DNA of 45,797 nt from WSZY01 sp964559845 (GCA_964559845.1 CAZLJF010000014.1:1-45797), one strand, 5' to 3'; positions 7,056-16,561 are shown, numbered from the stretch's first letter. Program-made: numbers and translations. The notes: generated by a model not told the origin, from the letters alone.

Positions 7056-7721
7056 CGCTTCATGCAGCGCCTCAAGTGCATGGCTGTTCTTTACCTCAAC
7101 CTGTCCCCGGCTCAACGCCACCCATCTCTTGCGTTCAAAATCTTTCAACAGCCTGCTCACCACCTCTCGTGCCGTGCCAAGCTCGATTGCCAGCTCCTGA
7201 TGCGTACAGCAGAGCACGCCGTCAGACTCTGACCTTCGTTTTAACAGCAACCGCGCCAGACGCACATCCATGCGCCCGAATGCCACATCCTCCACCAGCA
7301 TCATCAGGTCTGCGATGCGTCTGCCGATTGATGCCAGTACAAAACGGCGGAAACCGGCCGAGTCGGCCATCGCTTTTTCAAATGCCGCTGCCGGCAACAT
7401 GGCGAGCGTCACATCAGTCTCGGCAACCCCCTCCGCAGGATAGGCCTGCCCTCCAATCAGGCAGGAGGTCGTCAGCATGCAGGTCTGCCCCTCCTCGACG
7501 CGATAAAGTACGATTTCACGCCCCTGTACATCCATCTTCTGTACCCGAACTGCACCATCGCTGACCAGCACATAGCCGCTGCAGATATCGCCATCCCTGA
7601 ACAGCACAGCACCTCTGGGCACCCTCATGAGCTGTGCCTCTGCAACCGCCCTGATCCATGCGCCATCCGAAATATCATGGAGCTCCGGAAAGGGCTTCAA
7701 CCAGACAGGTTTCTCTTCCAT
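7053..7721 (-). CDS. Crp/Fnr family transcriptional regulator
   Basis: This 222-residue protein has an N-terminal cyclic-nucleotide-binding-type beta barrel (about residues 15-115; GAVLFRDGDICSGYVLVSDG), a dimerisation helix (about 118-145) and a C-terminal winged helix-turn-helix (about 148-215; THQELAIELGTAREVVSRLL). The barrel does not show the phosphate-binding-cassette RGE.A..S expected for cAMP, having a more divergent TCMLTTSCLIGG segment with cysteines at that place. Sensing of redox, a haem ligand or another effector is therefore at least as likely as cAMP. The start is one base after the ampD stop, so the two form an operon. Confidence 0.88.
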   Translation of the reverse strand: MEEKPVWLKPFPELHDISDGAWIRAVAEAQLMRVPRGAVLFRDGDICSGYVLVSDGAVRVQKMDVQGREIVLYRVEEGQTCMLTTSCLIGGQAYPAEGVAETDVTLAMLPAAAFEKAMADSAGFRRFVLASIGRRIADLMMLVEDVAFGRMDVRLARLLLKRRSESDGVLCCTHQELAIELGTAREVVSRLLKDFERKRWVALSRGQVEVKNSHALEALHEA

Positions 7722-7722
7722 A

Positions 7723-8268
7723 TTACGCCTCCAGCTTCAGATCCAGCCTGCGAATTCTTGCAAGACTGCGATGAAAATGCGCCCACTCCCACGCTCTTCC
7801 CGGATCCCATTTGCGCCCGGGCGCCACATCCTGATGCCCGACAATACGCTGACGGGATATCGCAGGGAAGTAACCCATCAGCACCCTGCAAAGACGAGCG
7901 GTTTCGCGATACTGTGCCCGGGTGAAAGGGTGCGCCTCATCCCCGATCATCTCGATGCCGATGGAGTAGTCGTTGCAGTTTTCCCGCCCCTCCCAGCTTG
8001 AGACACCGGCATGCCATGCCCGCTTTGAGATCGGCACGAACTGTGTCATCCCCCCATTCCGATCCACAACAAAATGAGCCGAAACACGCACGCCTGCCAG
8101 ACTGGAAAAGCTCGGATGCTGATCTGTATCGAGACTTCCCATAAAAAGGTCTGAAACATGCTGCAGCTCAAATTCACCCGGAGGCAAGCTGATGGCATGG
8201 AGTACAATCAGGCTGACATCCGTGCCTGCCGGACGGGCATCGTGATACGGTGACGGCAAAAATCGCAT
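7723..8268 (-). CDS. ampD: 1,6-anhydro-N-acetylmuramyl-L-alanine amidase AmpD
   Basis: This zinc amidase cleaves the peptide from anhydro-muropeptides during cytoplasmic cell-wall recycling. Family landmarks are LIVLHAIS, HFVVDRNGG, the RAWHAGVSSWEGRENCNDYSIGIEMIG block, and GHQDVAPGRKWDPG, which supplies His and Asp ligands. The ATG at 8268 (MRFLPSPY) is preferred over an upstream TTG because the AmpD fold starts there. There is no signal peptide, as expected for cytoplasmic AmpD. It is transcribed divergently from the ICMT-like gene, and the regulator gene follows it one base downstream. Confidence 0.9.
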   Translation of the reverse strand: MRFLPSPYHDARPAGTDVSLIVLHAISLPPGEFELQHVSDLFMGSLDTDQHPSFSSLAGVRVSAHFVVDRNGGMTQFVPISKRAWHAGVSSWEGRENCNDYSIGIEMIGDEAHPFTRAQYRETARLCRVLMGYFPAISRQRIVGHQDVAPGRKWDPGRAWEWAHFHRSLARIRRLDLKLEA

Positions 8269-8322
8269 CCCGTGATCATGCGGCAAACAGACAAGACAAG
8301 GCAAGTAATCTATGCTTGTGCC

Positions 8323-8904
8323 ATGAAGGTCTGGCTCTCCGGACTACTATTTGCTCTGCTTCATTCCGTTTTTGCCACCGAAGCATGTAAACAGTGGTTT
8401 TACCGCTTTGGCATGACTGCCCAGCGCTATCGCTTTTATTACTCCCTGTTTGCACTGCTGCTGACAATAGCATGGCTTTTTTATCTCTATCAGCTGCCGG
8501 ATAGTCCGCTATACCAGATTGGCGGCTGGCTAAACCGGCTGCTGCTTCTCCTGCAGCTTTGTGGTCTGTGGATCGTGCTGCTCAGCCTGAAAGCATTTGA
8601 TGCCAGGCTGTTTCTGGGGCTTAAAAAACTGCCTAAGCAGGGTGAACCGTTCCATGAACATGGTATTTACCGCCATCTTCGTCATCCGATGTATGCAGGC
8701 GTGATGCTGACTCTACTGGCAAACCCCGTGCAAAGCATGAACAGCCTGAACCTGACGCTCTGCATCTGTCTCTATTTTGTTATCGGTTCCCGTTTTGAGG
8801 AGCATCGCATGCTGCAGAGTCACCCGGCATATGCCGATTACAGGCAACGGGTTCCCGCCTTTGTGCCATGGCGCACTTTATTCTGTCTCAACAGAACGTC
8901 ATGA
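8323..8904 (+). CDS. Isoprenylcysteine carboxyl methyltransferase (ICMT/PEMT)-like membrane protein
   Basis: This 193-residue protein has four to five membrane segments and the C-terminal family signature GIYRHLRHPMYAGVMLTLL, followed by FVIGSRFEEHRML and a YADYRQRVPAFVP end. This pattern is typical of bacterial ICMT/phospholipid methyltransferase-like proteins, including NnrU-type members. The signature binds S-adenosylmethionine in characterised relatives; the substrate is unknown here. The start at 8323 is chosen because homology begins at KVWLSG. It is the first of three closely packed plus-strand genes, with only 7 bases to the CDF gene. Confidence 0.8.
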   Translation: MKVWLSGLLFALLHSVFATEACKQWFYRFGMTAQRYRFYYSLFALLLTIAWLFYLYQLPDSPLYQIGGWLNRLLLLLQLCGLWIVLLSLKAFDARLFLGLKKLPKQGEPFHEHGIYRHLRHPMYAGVMLTLLANPVQSMNSLNLTLCICLYFVIGSRFEEHRMLQSHPAYADYRQRVPAFVPWRTLFCLNRTS

Positions 8905-8911
8905 TAGCGCC

Positions 8912-9862
8912 ATGACTGAAACCGCCCATACGCCGATTACACTGGCGCCTGAAGAGGCAGGCCGCCTGATGCGGCTGGCAACCTATACATCGGTATCGGT
9001 CGCAGTCACACTGATCGTTGCCAAGCTGATTGCCTGGTTCTGGACCGATTCTGTCAGCCTGCTGGCAACACTGATTGACTCCACCCTCGATGCTGCCGCC
9101 GCCATTATCAACATGATTGCCGTGCGTCACGCGCTGCTGCCTGCGGACAGGGAGCACCGTTTTGGCCACGGCAAGGCCGAAGCGCTGGCAGGACTTGGCC
9201 AGGCAATGTTCATTTCCGGTTCTGCGGGATTTCTGGTGCTGGAAGCATTCGGTCGCTTTTTCCATCCACAGGTGCCGGAAGCCATCGGGGTGGGTATCGG
9301 TGTGATGATTTTCTCCATGATTGCCACGCTGGGACTCCTGGCTGTACAGAAGCATGTCATCAATAAAACCGCTTCCACAGCCATCAAGGCCGATTCGCTG
9401 CACTATCAAACAGACTTGTATGTCAACGGCAGTGTGATTCTGGCGCTGATTCTCGCCGCTTACGGCTGGGCCGGCTTTGATGCCGTGTTTGCCATCGGTA
9501 TCGGCATTTTCATTCTCTATAGTGCATGGGAGATTGTGCAGCATGCGATTCATGACCTGATGGATCACGAACTCTCGGATGAGGAGCGACAGCAGATCAG
9601 GAATATCGTACTTGCACATCCCAAGGCCCGTGGCCTGCATGACCTGCGCACCCGAAAATCGGGAGTCACCTGCTTTATCCAGCTGCATCTGGAACTGGAT
9701 GATGACCTGTTGCTGCATGAAGCCCATGCCATTGCCGATGAAGTGGAGGCATCGCTGTTTGCCGCCTACCCCAATGCCGAAATCATTATTCATGAGGATC
9801 CGGCCAGCCTGATAGAACCGGCACCGGACTTTGATGACGATGCCAAAGGGGGGAGCGATTGA
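8912..9862 (+). CDS. Cation diffusion facilitator family metal exporter (FieF-like)
   Basis: This 316-residue protein has six membrane segments and a C-terminal cytoplasmic domain. The metal site of E. coli FieF/YiiP is conserved: Asp56 and Asp60 in DSTLD, and His164 and Asp168 in HYQTD. The conserved HRFGHGKAEALAGL loop lies at about residues 82-95. The four ligands (DD-HD) fit export of Zn(II), Fe(II) or Cd(II) in exchange for protons. The start at 8912 matches the family N-terminus. The last codons overlap the next gene by 4 bases. Confidence 0.92.
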   Translation: MTETAHTPITLAPEEAGRLMRLATYTSVSVAVTLIVAKLIAWFWTDSVSLLATLIDSTLDAAAAIINMIAVRHALLPADREHRFGHGKAEALAGLGQAMFISGSAGFLVLEAFGRFFHPQVPEAIGVGIGVMIFSMIATLGLLAVQKHVINKTASTAIKADSLHYQTDLYVNGSVILALILAAYGWAGFDAVFAIGIGIFILYSAWEIVQHAIHDLMDHELSDEERQQIRNIVLAHPKARGLHDLRTRKSGVTCFIQLHLELDDDLLLHEAHAIADEVEASLFAAYPNAEIIIHEDPASLIEPAPDFDDDAKGGSD

Positions 9863-10779
9863 ATCGGCAGCCGCTTTTATGGCTTCGGGGTTGGCTCTTT
9901 TTGGCATGCCTTCTGTTCCCGCAACTGCTGCTTGCCGAGACGGCCACACTGGAAGTGTTCCATCTGCCACTGCATGAGGCTGAAGCAGCCGTAAAAAGCC
10001 AGCTTTCGGAACATGGCAGTGTGGTAACGCTCCCTTCCCGCCGGATGCTGATTGTAACCGACAGCAGCAAACATATTCGCGAAGCCCGTAATCTTCTGAA
10101 AAAGCTGGATGTTGCCGCCCCGCAATACGCAGTTTCACTGGAGATCATGTATATCCGCGATGAGCAAATGCAAGCGTTAAATACAGAAGCAGAACTGCCC
10201 GGTGGCTGGATCAAACTGGCGCTGACAGATAAAACGGTTCGCAATTCAAGGCGGCAATCCTTCAACCTGCAGCTGACTGCCAATCGCAAAGGCAGCATTG
10301 AGACCGGTACGCTCCAGCCCTATCGCCAACATGTCCGGCAGTGGCTTGCAGGTTATGGCCTGACCTCAGCCGGCAGCGTGGAACTGCTGTCGGTGACGTC
10401 CGGCTTTTTTGCCGATGTACGGCCTGCCGGTTCCGGTCGTGTCCATCTCCGTATTGAACCATGGATGCGCAACCAGAGAGCAAGCGTCGGCATCAGGGGA
10501 GAAACCGAGATATTACCGGATCTGGGTACAACCGGCGCTCCCCGACTCTCTCCCTCCGGGCAGGCGCCTGTCCGCCTGAACGCCAATCCAGCCATGAGTC
10601 AGAACGGGGTGATTGAGATTGCCGGTGCCGCCACGGAGTTGACGATCCCGCTGGGTAAAACGGTTACCATCATGAGCCATGATAAAGAGGCAGCGATGCT
10701 GGGAGAGGCTCTGCTCTCGGGCAATTCAACAACCGGGACAAATCACTTTGTCATCCGCTTGTTGGTGGAGCAGCGTTAG
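9859..10779 (+). CDS. Secretin N-domain-like exported protein
   Basis: This 306-residue protein has an N-terminal signal peptide (about residues 1-26, ending LLLAETA). A domain of about 65 residues follows that resembles the N1/N2 modules of type II secretins (VFHLPLHEAEAAVKSQLS, then RRMLIVTDSSKHIREARNLLKKLD). The rest (YAVSLEIMYIRDEQM onward) also recalls secretin repeats, and the C-terminal half is beta-rich, but the full secretin pore domain is not evident. It starts at a TTG overlapping the CDF stop, with GGGAG just upstream. No type II secretion or pilus genes are nearby, so its partner is unknown. Confidence 0.6.
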   Translation: MNRQPLLWLRGWLFLACLLFPQLLLAETATLEVFHLPLHEAEAAVKSQLSEHGSVVTLPSRRMLIVTDSSKHIREARNLLKKLDVAAPQYAVSLEIMYIRDEQMQALNTEAELPGGWIKLALTDKTVRNSRRQSFNLQLTANRKGSIETGTLQPYRQHVRQWLAGYGLTSAGSVELLSVTSGFFADVRPAGSGRVHLRIEPWMRNQRASVGIRGETEILPDLGTTGAPRLSPSGQAPVRLNANPAMSQNGVIEIAGAATELTIPLGKTVTIMSHDKEAAMLGEALLSGNSTTGTNHFVIRLLVEQR

Positions 10780-10999
10780 TACTCCGTCCGGGACATGCCT
10801 TGCACCGGAAACAGGAATTGATTCACGCTACATGCAATTTTCCTGAACCTGCCGGTATCGAGGTCGATCCAAATAGCTGAAAGGCAAAAATTCGCATAAG
10901 CTTCTGTCGGAATACAGGCATTTGCGGGATAGAGACTGTTGGATTTGTACAGGCGGTAATGTGACGGATGAGGTGTGGAAGAATATATCTACAACTGTA

Positions 11000-11941
11000 T
11001 CAACTATTCGACGTAACAAGCCCAAGCCAGAACGGCAGTGTCAGCAGGGAGAGGGCGGTGGTAATGGTGACCGCCTCTGCATAGAGGCCGGCATCAAGCT
11101 TGAAGCGGTCGCAGATAACCAGGCCCAGCACCATGGTTGGCATCGCCCCTTCAATGATTGCAGGGGCGAGAAGATGGGTCGGCATGCCGACACCAATTGA
11201 TGCACCCCAGACAATCAATGGCATTAAAATCAGCTGAATGCCAACCATCGGCAATATCAGTGGAATGCGCCTGGCCCAGCCCGGCTGCCAGCTTAAGGCC
11301 ATGCCGATGGAGAGCAGCATCAATGGTACAACAGCTGCGCCAAGCACCCCCAGTGATTCATCCAGCCACGAAGGCATCGGTATCTGTATGCTGCTGGCCA
11401 GCAGGCCTGCAATGGCGGCCCAGAGCGCCGGAACACGGATCAGCTCCACGCCAATATGGGCCTTTTTGGTGGATGAACCGAAATGGCCGGCAATCAGGAT
11501 ACCAACGGTAAACAGAAGCGGTGTACTGGCAAACAGATCAAAGTGAATGGCGACCGATTGCGCCCACGGGCCGAATGCCTGGGTCAGAACCGGCAGGCCG
11601 AGATAGGTGAAGTTGCCAAAGCTTGAGGCAAGCAGCAGTGCACCCACGGCTTTGCGTTTCTGGATACTGCTTCCCGGCAGCCATTTGCCATTGGCGTAGA
11701 TCAGGGAGGCTGCAAGCAGTGAAAGCAGGATAGCCAGCGCCGATACCAGCGGTAGCCGGACCGAGTTCAGACTGACCTCTGTCTGCCACATCACATGCAG
11801 CACAAGCGCCGGAAGAAAAATATCATAAACCGAACGCACCAGATGAGAGCGGAGCGCTTCGGCCTTTTGGGAACCTAACAGCATCCGCCACAGCAGCCCT
11901 GCGATAATGATGGCTGACATGCCAAGTAGGATTGCAAACAT
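11000..11941 (-). CDS. AEC (auxin efflux carrier) family permease
   Basis: This protein of about 313 residues has roughly ten membrane helices. Family features include SFGNFTYLGLPVL (about residues 113-125), a central hydrophilic loop, PLMLLSIGMALSW and the EGAMPTMVLGLVICDRF segment near the C-terminus. Family members export or import small carboxylates such as malate; the substrate is unknown here. The ATG at 11941 is preferred over a TTG seven codons upstream, but neither has a good ribosome-binding site. The roughly 220 bp between this stop and the secretin-like gene show nothing recognisable. Confidence 0.85.
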   Translation of the reverse strand: MFAILLGMSAIIIAGLLWRMLLGSQKAEALRSHLVRSVYDIFLPALVLHVMWQTEVSLNSVRLPLVSALAILLSLLAASLIYANGKWLPGSSIQKRKAVGALLLASSFGNFTYLGLPVLTQAFGPWAQSVAIHFDLFASTPLLFTVGILIAGHFGSSTKKAHIGVELIRVPALWAAIAGLLASSIQIPMPSWLDESLGVLGAAVVPLMLLSIGMALSWQPGWARRIPLILPMVGIQLILMPLIVWGASIGVGMPTHLLAPAIIEGAMPTMVLGLVICDRFKLDAGLYAEAVTITTALSLLTLPFWLGLVTSNS

Positions 11942-12155
11942 GGGCGAAGCATAGCGGAACAAGGCTGCTGCAACATGCCATTCTTTGTCAGACAGGGGGC
12001 GCGCTCTTTTTGCGGTGGGTTCAATGCTTTAGGCAAACGACAGGAAGAAGCAAAGGGAATTCATGCGGCAGTTGTTCATAGCTTCCCTACGTTGCAGGAT
12101 TGCTGACAATGAACAAACAAAATCGGCGACATGTTAAAAAGGGTATAAAATCTCG

Positions 12156-13943
12156 ATGCTGAACCAGATCAAAAGAGGATTGCATTGGCTTAAGATGCAG
12201 GATGCCGTCTATCTGGGCTTGCTGGCGCTGCTGCTGGGTGCGCTGGCGGGTTACGGCGCGCTGTTTCTCAGGCTTGGCATTGAAGAGGTCAGTCTGCTCT
12301 GGACCGGCGAGCGGACATGGTCTGATGCCCTGGGCACCATACCATGGCATCTATATATCGTTGCACCTGTTGTCGGTGGCCTGCTGGTGGGGTTGATCAA
12401 CACCAAGGTACTGCATCCTGATCAGGCACGAGTGATTCCCGGTGTGATTGAAGCCCTGTCCGAACGCGGAGGGCGCATCAATGCAAGAAAGGCCGTCGGT
12501 GAAGTCTCCAGCAGTATTGTTGCCATTGGCAGTGGCGCGAGTATGGGGCGTGAAGCGCCCTCCGTGGCGCTTGGTGCGGCACTTGCGTCATTGCTGGGAC
12601 AGCGACTGGGGCTTACCGAAAAGCAGCTTCGGACACTGCTTGGCTGTGGTGTGGCGGCAGGTATTGCTGCATCGTTTAATGCACCGATTGCCGGGGTGCT
12701 GTTCGCACTGGAAGTGATCCTGGCGGACTATGCCGTGGCAACATTCACACCGATTGTATTGGCTTCTGTCATCGCGACGGTCATCACCCGTGCCGAGCTT
12801 GGCAATTACCCGGTCTTTGCCATACCCGAATTTGAGCTGGTTTCCGGTTGGGAGATTCCTGCCTATCTTGGCCTTGGTGTGATCTGCGGGTTGATCGCTG
12901 CATTCATTGTTAAAAGTCTGCCTGTTGTCCGTGACATATTTGAAAAGAGGGTGAAAAATCCGGTTTTTCGCCCCGCCATTGCCGGCTTCCTGCTCGGTTG
13001 TATCGCCCTGTTTCTGCCGGAAATCATGTCGATCGGTTATGGTACCGTGGATTCGATTCTGCTGGAACAGATTCTGGTCGATTCCCTGGGCTGGACATTG
13101 CCGCTGACGCTGTTTCTGGCGGTACTGATTGTTGCCAAGGTGGGAACCAGCATAATGTGTTCTGCAGGCGGCTTTGGCGGTGGTATGATCGGCCCGTCAC
13201 TGTTTATCGGTGCGGCAACGGGGGCGCTGTTCGGCTATATCGCGCATAATATTTTCCCGGGATACTCGGAAACCTTTGGTGCTTATGCACTGGTTGGCGC
13301 AGGCGCATTGCTGGCAGCAACGGTTCAGGCACCAATGAGTACAATTTTGATGATTTTCGAACTTTCAGGAAATTATCAAGTGATGGTGCCGCTGATGACA
13401 GCATGCGTGGTGGCGACGCTGGTGAAGCGGGCCTTTGGCCCGGAATCGGTGGTGACAGAGTCACTGGAGGCCAGAGGCATTGAAACAGGCTGGGGCCTTG
13501 AAAAGTCATGGATGCGCTCCGTGCCGGTTACCAGAATTCCATGGCGATCTATCCCTTCAGTTCCGGAGGATGCAAAGCTAGTAGAGTTGAAAAAGGTTTA
13601 TATCTCATCGGGCAAAGGCTGCGTGCAGGTGGTTGATGAGGAAGGTCTGATGATTGGTATTGTCACGTTTGAAGATCTGAAAGAGTGGTTGCTTGATCCG
13701 GCGCTGGATCAGGTGGTGGTGGCTGCCGAGGTGGCAAACAGGAATGTCCGTTGTGTACTGGAATCAGACAGTCTTCTGGATGCGATTCGTGTGTTTGATC
13801 ACGAAGAGTTTGAGCAACTGCCGGTTGTAGCAACAGATAACCCGCGCAAGGTGCTGGGCATTCTTTCCCGAAATGCAGTGTTTTCCAAATATCACAAGCT
13901 CATTGTAAAACATGGTGAGGCATCCGATCATACGCATGTATAG
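12156..13943 (+). CDS. ClC-family chloride channel/transporter with CBS domains
   Basis: This 595-residue protein has the ClC membrane domain (about residues 15-430): GSGASMGREAPSVALGAALA (GREGP-type motif with Ala for Gly), GGFGGGMIGPSLFIGAA (GxFxP-type) and GAYALVGAGALLAATVQAP. A C-terminal pair of CBS domains (about 460-585) follows, such as those that bind adenine nucleotides in relatives. The proton glutamate of exchangers appears present in GREAP, so a Cl-/H+ antiporter is plausible. The ATG at 12156 is close behind AAAGGGTATAAAATC, a modest ribosome-binding site. Confidence 0.9.
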   Translation: MLNQIKRGLHWLKMQDAVYLGLLALLLGALAGYGALFLRLGIEEVSLLWTGERTWSDALGTIPWHLYIVAPVVGGLLVGLINTKVLHPDQARVIPGVIEALSERGGRINARKAVGEVSSSIVAIGSGASMGREAPSVALGAALASLLGQRLGLTEKQLRTLLGCGVAAGIAASFNAPIAGVLFALEVILADYAVATFTPIVLASVIATVITRAELGNYPVFAIPEFELVSGWEIPAYLGLGVICGLIAAFIVKSLPVVRDIFEKRVKNPVFRPAIAGFLLGCIALFLPEIMSIGYGTVDSILLEQILVDSLGWTLPLTLFLAVLIVAKVGTSIMCSAGGFGGGMIGPSLFIGAATGALFGYIAHNIFPGYSETFGAYALVGAGALLAATVQAPMSTILMIFELSGNYQVMVPLMTACVVATLVKRAFGPESVVTESLEARGIETGWGLEKSWMRSVPVTRIPWRSIPSVPEDAKLVELKKVYISSGKGCVQVVDEEGLMIGIVTFEDLKEWLLDPALDQVVVAAEVANRNVRCVLESDSLLDAIRVFDHEEFEQLPVVATDNPRKVLGILSRNAVFSKYHKLIVKHGEASDHTHV

Positions 13944-13958
13944 GGATTTGAAACATCT

Positions 13959-13981
13959 GCAAAAGGCGCCCTGCCTTTTGC
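13959..13981. terminator. Hairpin after the ClC gene
   Basis: A perfect 9-bp inverted repeat, GCAAAAGGC and GCCTTTTGC around a 5-base loop, lies 16 bases past the ClC stop codon. No T-run follows on the plus strand, so it may be an mRNA-stabilising or Rho-assisted hairpin rather than a classical terminator. A second short hairpin (CGAATCG/CGATTCG, 14022-14038) sits just before the helicase start. Confidence 0.4.
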
Positions 13982-14048
13982 TCGTAACGCATCAGGAGAA
14001 TCATACTTTTTCTGATACTTACGAATCGTTCCGATTCGCCCGCCATCC

Positions 14049-16181
14049 GTGGCCGGGGCAGGATTCTTGTTTAGCTTAAATAAAGCGCAGAAGGCAGCGG
14101 TTGAAGCAGGTGATGGGCCGCAGCTGATTCTGGCCGGAGCAGGTTCCGGGAAAACACGAACTATTGTACACCGTATCGGCCATCTGATTGCCGCACGCGG
14201 TTTTGCACCTCACCGAATATTGGCGGTTACTTTCACCAACAAGGCGGCGGCAGAGCTTAAGGAGCGTTTGTCACAGTTGATAGGTGATGATGGCGGCGGC
14301 GTGGTTTCCGGCACCTTTCACTCCATCTGCCTGCGGTTTTTGCGTCGCTATGCCGATGTACTGGGTTATCCGAAAAGCTTTCAGGTGATTGATGCCGATG
14401 ACCAGCGGACACTGGTCAAAAGGTTGTTGAAATCACGCAATATTGCCTCGGACAGGCTGCATCCATCCTACCTGCTTGGCTGGATTGAGCACTGCAAGCA
14501 TGCGGGACTTTTGCCGAACCAGGCACCGGAACAGATATGGAGCGGCATTGATTTGCGCGAATTGTATGGCACTTATCAGGCTGAGCTGATGCAGCTGGAA
14601 CGCATGGACTTTTCTGATCTGATCGTAAACTGTGTCCGTCTTTTGCGGGAGTTCCCCGATGTGGCGGCAGCCCTGCGAGCCCGCTTTGATCATCTGCTGG
14701 TGGATGAGTATCAGGATAGCAATCCGGTGCAGCATGAGTGGCTGACGCTGCTCTGCGCCGGGCATCATAATCTGACCGTGGTCGGTGATGATGACCAGTC
14801 AATCTACGGCTGGCGCGGTGCGGATGTACGGCATATCCTTGATTTTGAACATCTGTGGAAAAAGAACGGCTCGGATATCGAGGTTGGTGTTCACCGCCTT
14901 GAAGAGAATTATCGCTCTACTCCATCCATTCTGAAATTTGCCAATGCCATTATCCATGCCAATGCGGATCGTCACGAGAAAGTGCTCAGGGCAACCCGTG
15001 AAGATGGCCCGCCGCCAGAATGGGTGGTCTGTAATGACGAGTATGACGAGGCGCGCAAAATCAGCCGTTTCCTGCAGTCACGCCGTGACCGTGGTGTGGC
15101 GTGGCATGATATGGCTATCCTCTACCGCTCCAATCGCCAGTCACTGGCACTGGAACAGGTGCTGCGTGAAGAGGGAATGCCGTACAAAATCATCGGCGGT
15201 GTCGGCTTCTTTGAGCGTATGGAGATCAAGGATGCATTAAGTTTCTGGGCATTGCTGAATCAATGCGCCGATAGCATGCATCTGTTGCGTATCGTCAACA
15301 AGCCGAAGCGTGGCATTGGCGCCAGAGGGCAGGAGAGAATTGCGGCCTCTTTGGCGGCTTCAGGTTTGCGGGCGGCGGAATGGCTGGAAGTGGTGGCTGA
15401 TAACAGCGAAGCGACCACAAAAAGACTACGGCCACTGGCACTCCTGATTCGTAATATCCGTGCGGAGATCGAAACATATACGGATCGGGGTCTGATGGCC
15501 CTGCTGGAGCAGTCGGGCTATCTCGAAAGCCTGCACTCTTTCGGTAAAATAGAGGCAGAGTCACGCATTGAAAATATCCGTACTCTGCAGGGTTATATTG
15601 AACTGACGCTGGCTGAAGGGCTAACGCCGATTGAGTTCATGGATCGGGCAGCACTGCTGCAGTCGGGCGAAAATGTGACTGAAAGCGATCAGGATGATAA
15701 ACAGGCCATCAGCCTGATGAGTCTGCATCGCGCCAAGGGGCTGGAGTTTGATACGGTGGTTCTGGCCGGCGTTGAAGATGGACTGTTGCCGCATCAGCGT
15801 TCACTGGATGAGGGCGAGTCCGGCATTGCCGAAGAGCGCAGGCTGCTTTATGTGGGGATTACCCGTGCTGAGAACTGCCTGCTGCTGACTTCCGCCCGGC
15901 AGCGCCGGGTATTTGGTGATATGCATTATCCTATACCAAGCCGTTTTATCAAAAAGATCAGCCCGGATATTTTAAGGCGGGACCAGCCTGCAGATATAAC
16001 AATTCAGTCTTCGGAAGAAACAGGCATCCATATCGGCGCCAGTGTCCGGCATCCGAGCTTTGGTGAAGGCGTTGTGCTTGAACTGGAGGGCAGCGGAGAT
16101 GCCACCCGCGTCTCCGTGCAGTTCAGGCATGCAGGCATCAAGCGCCTGATGCTGAAATATGCGGCATTGGAAGCAGTATAA
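14049..16181 (+). CDS. UvrD/PcrA-type superfamily 1 ATP-dependent DNA helicase
   Basis: This 3'-5' helicase acts in repair and replication restart. Motifs seen are LILAGAGSGKTRT (Walker A, about residues 26-38), FTNKAAAELKER (Ia), DHLLVDEYQDSNPVQ (Walker B), VGDDDQSIYGWRGAD (III), LEENYRS (IV), MSLHRAKGLEFDTV (V) and ERRLLYVGITRAE (VI). The C-terminus carries the small Tudor-like domain of UvrD/PcrA (GASVRHPSFGEGVVLELEG) that contacts RNA polymerase in relatives. The first possible start is GTG at 14049. A TTG six codons later (after GCAGGATTC) is also possible, since homology begins at SLNKAQK. UvrD, PcrA and Rep cannot be separated safely. Confidence 0.9.
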   Translation: MAGAGFLFSLNKAQKAAVEAGDGPQLILAGAGSGKTRTIVHRIGHLIAARGFAPHRILAVTFTNKAAAELKERLSQLIGDDGGGVVSGTFHSICLRFLRRYADVLGYPKSFQVIDADDQRTLVKRLLKSRNIASDRLHPSYLLGWIEHCKHAGLLPNQAPEQIWSGIDLRELYGTYQAELMQLERMDFSDLIVNCVRLLREFPDVAAALRARFDHLLVDEYQDSNPVQHEWLTLLCAGHHNLTVVGDDDQSIYGWRGADVRHILDFEHLWKKNGSDIEVGVHRLEENYRSTPSILKFANAIIHANADRHEKVLRATREDGPPPEWVVCNDEYDEARKISRFLQSRRDRGVAWHDMAILYRSNRQSLALEQVLREEGMPYKIIGGVGFFERMEIKDALSFWALLNQCADSMHLLRIVNKPKRGIGARGQERIAASLAASGLRAAEWLEVVADNSEATTKRLRPLALLIRNIRAEIETYTDRGLMALLEQSGYLESLHSFGKIEAESRIENIRTLQGYIELTLAEGLTPIEFMDRAALLQSGENVTESDQDDKQAISLMSLHRAKGLEFDTVVLAGVEDGLLPHQRSLDEGESGIAEERRLLYVGITRAENCLLLTSARQRRVFGDMHYPIPSRFIKKISPDILRRDQPADITIQSSEETGIHIGASVRHPSFGEGVVLELEGSGDATRVSVQFRHAGIKRLMLKYAALEAV

Positions 16182-16216
16182 ATGATGAAGTCGTCATAAA
16201 TGACCGGGAGAAAATA

Positions 16217-16561
16217 ATGAGCGTTGCTATTTATCACAATCCAAAATGTTCAAAATCACGCCAGACACTGGCCCTGATTCAGGAAAAGGGCATCCAGCCG
16301 GATATTATCGAATATCTGAAATCGCCTCCGTCTGAAGCGGAACTGGACAATATCCTGACGCTGCTTGGCAGAGAGCCCGAAGAGCTGATGCGCAAGGGTG
16401 AGGATGAGTTCAAGCAGCATTTCAAGGACAGGGAATTGCCGCGTGCGGAAGCCATTGCCCTGATGGTGCAATATCCGAAGGTGATTGAGCGCCCAATTGT
16501 GATCAATGGCGACAAGGCTGCGGTCGGCAGGCCACCGGAGAGTGTGCTGGATATTCTTTGA
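16217..16561 (+). CDS. arsC: Glutaredoxin-type arsenate reductase ArsC
   Basis: This 114-residue thioredoxin-fold protein reduces arsenate to arsenite using glutaredoxin. The catalytic Cys is in the NPKCSKSRQT motif at about residue 11. The YLKSPP and RPIVINGDKAAVGRPPE segments near the C-terminus contain the conserved arginines. The length is typical. It follows the helicase gene by 35 bases and has GGGAGAAAATA before the ATG. There is no arsR, arsB or acr3 nearby, so it may be a housekeeping copy or a Spx/YffB-like homologue. Confidence 0.85.
   Translation: MSVAIYHNPKCSKSRQTLALIQEKGIQPDIIEYLKSPPSEAELDNILTLLGREPEELMRKGEDEFKQHFKDRELPRAEAIALMVQYPKVIERPIVINGDKAAVGRPPESVLDIL

Noticed and set aside
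8888..10138. A 416-codon minus-strand open frame opposite the CDF and secretin-like genes
   Set aside because: The plus strand encodes a clear CDF exporter with all metal ligands. The minus frame is antisense and shows no recognisable domain.
10780..10999. Intergenic region between the secretin-like and AEC genes
   Set aside because: Short frames on both strands lack ribosome-binding sites and motifs, and no hairpin with a T-run was found.
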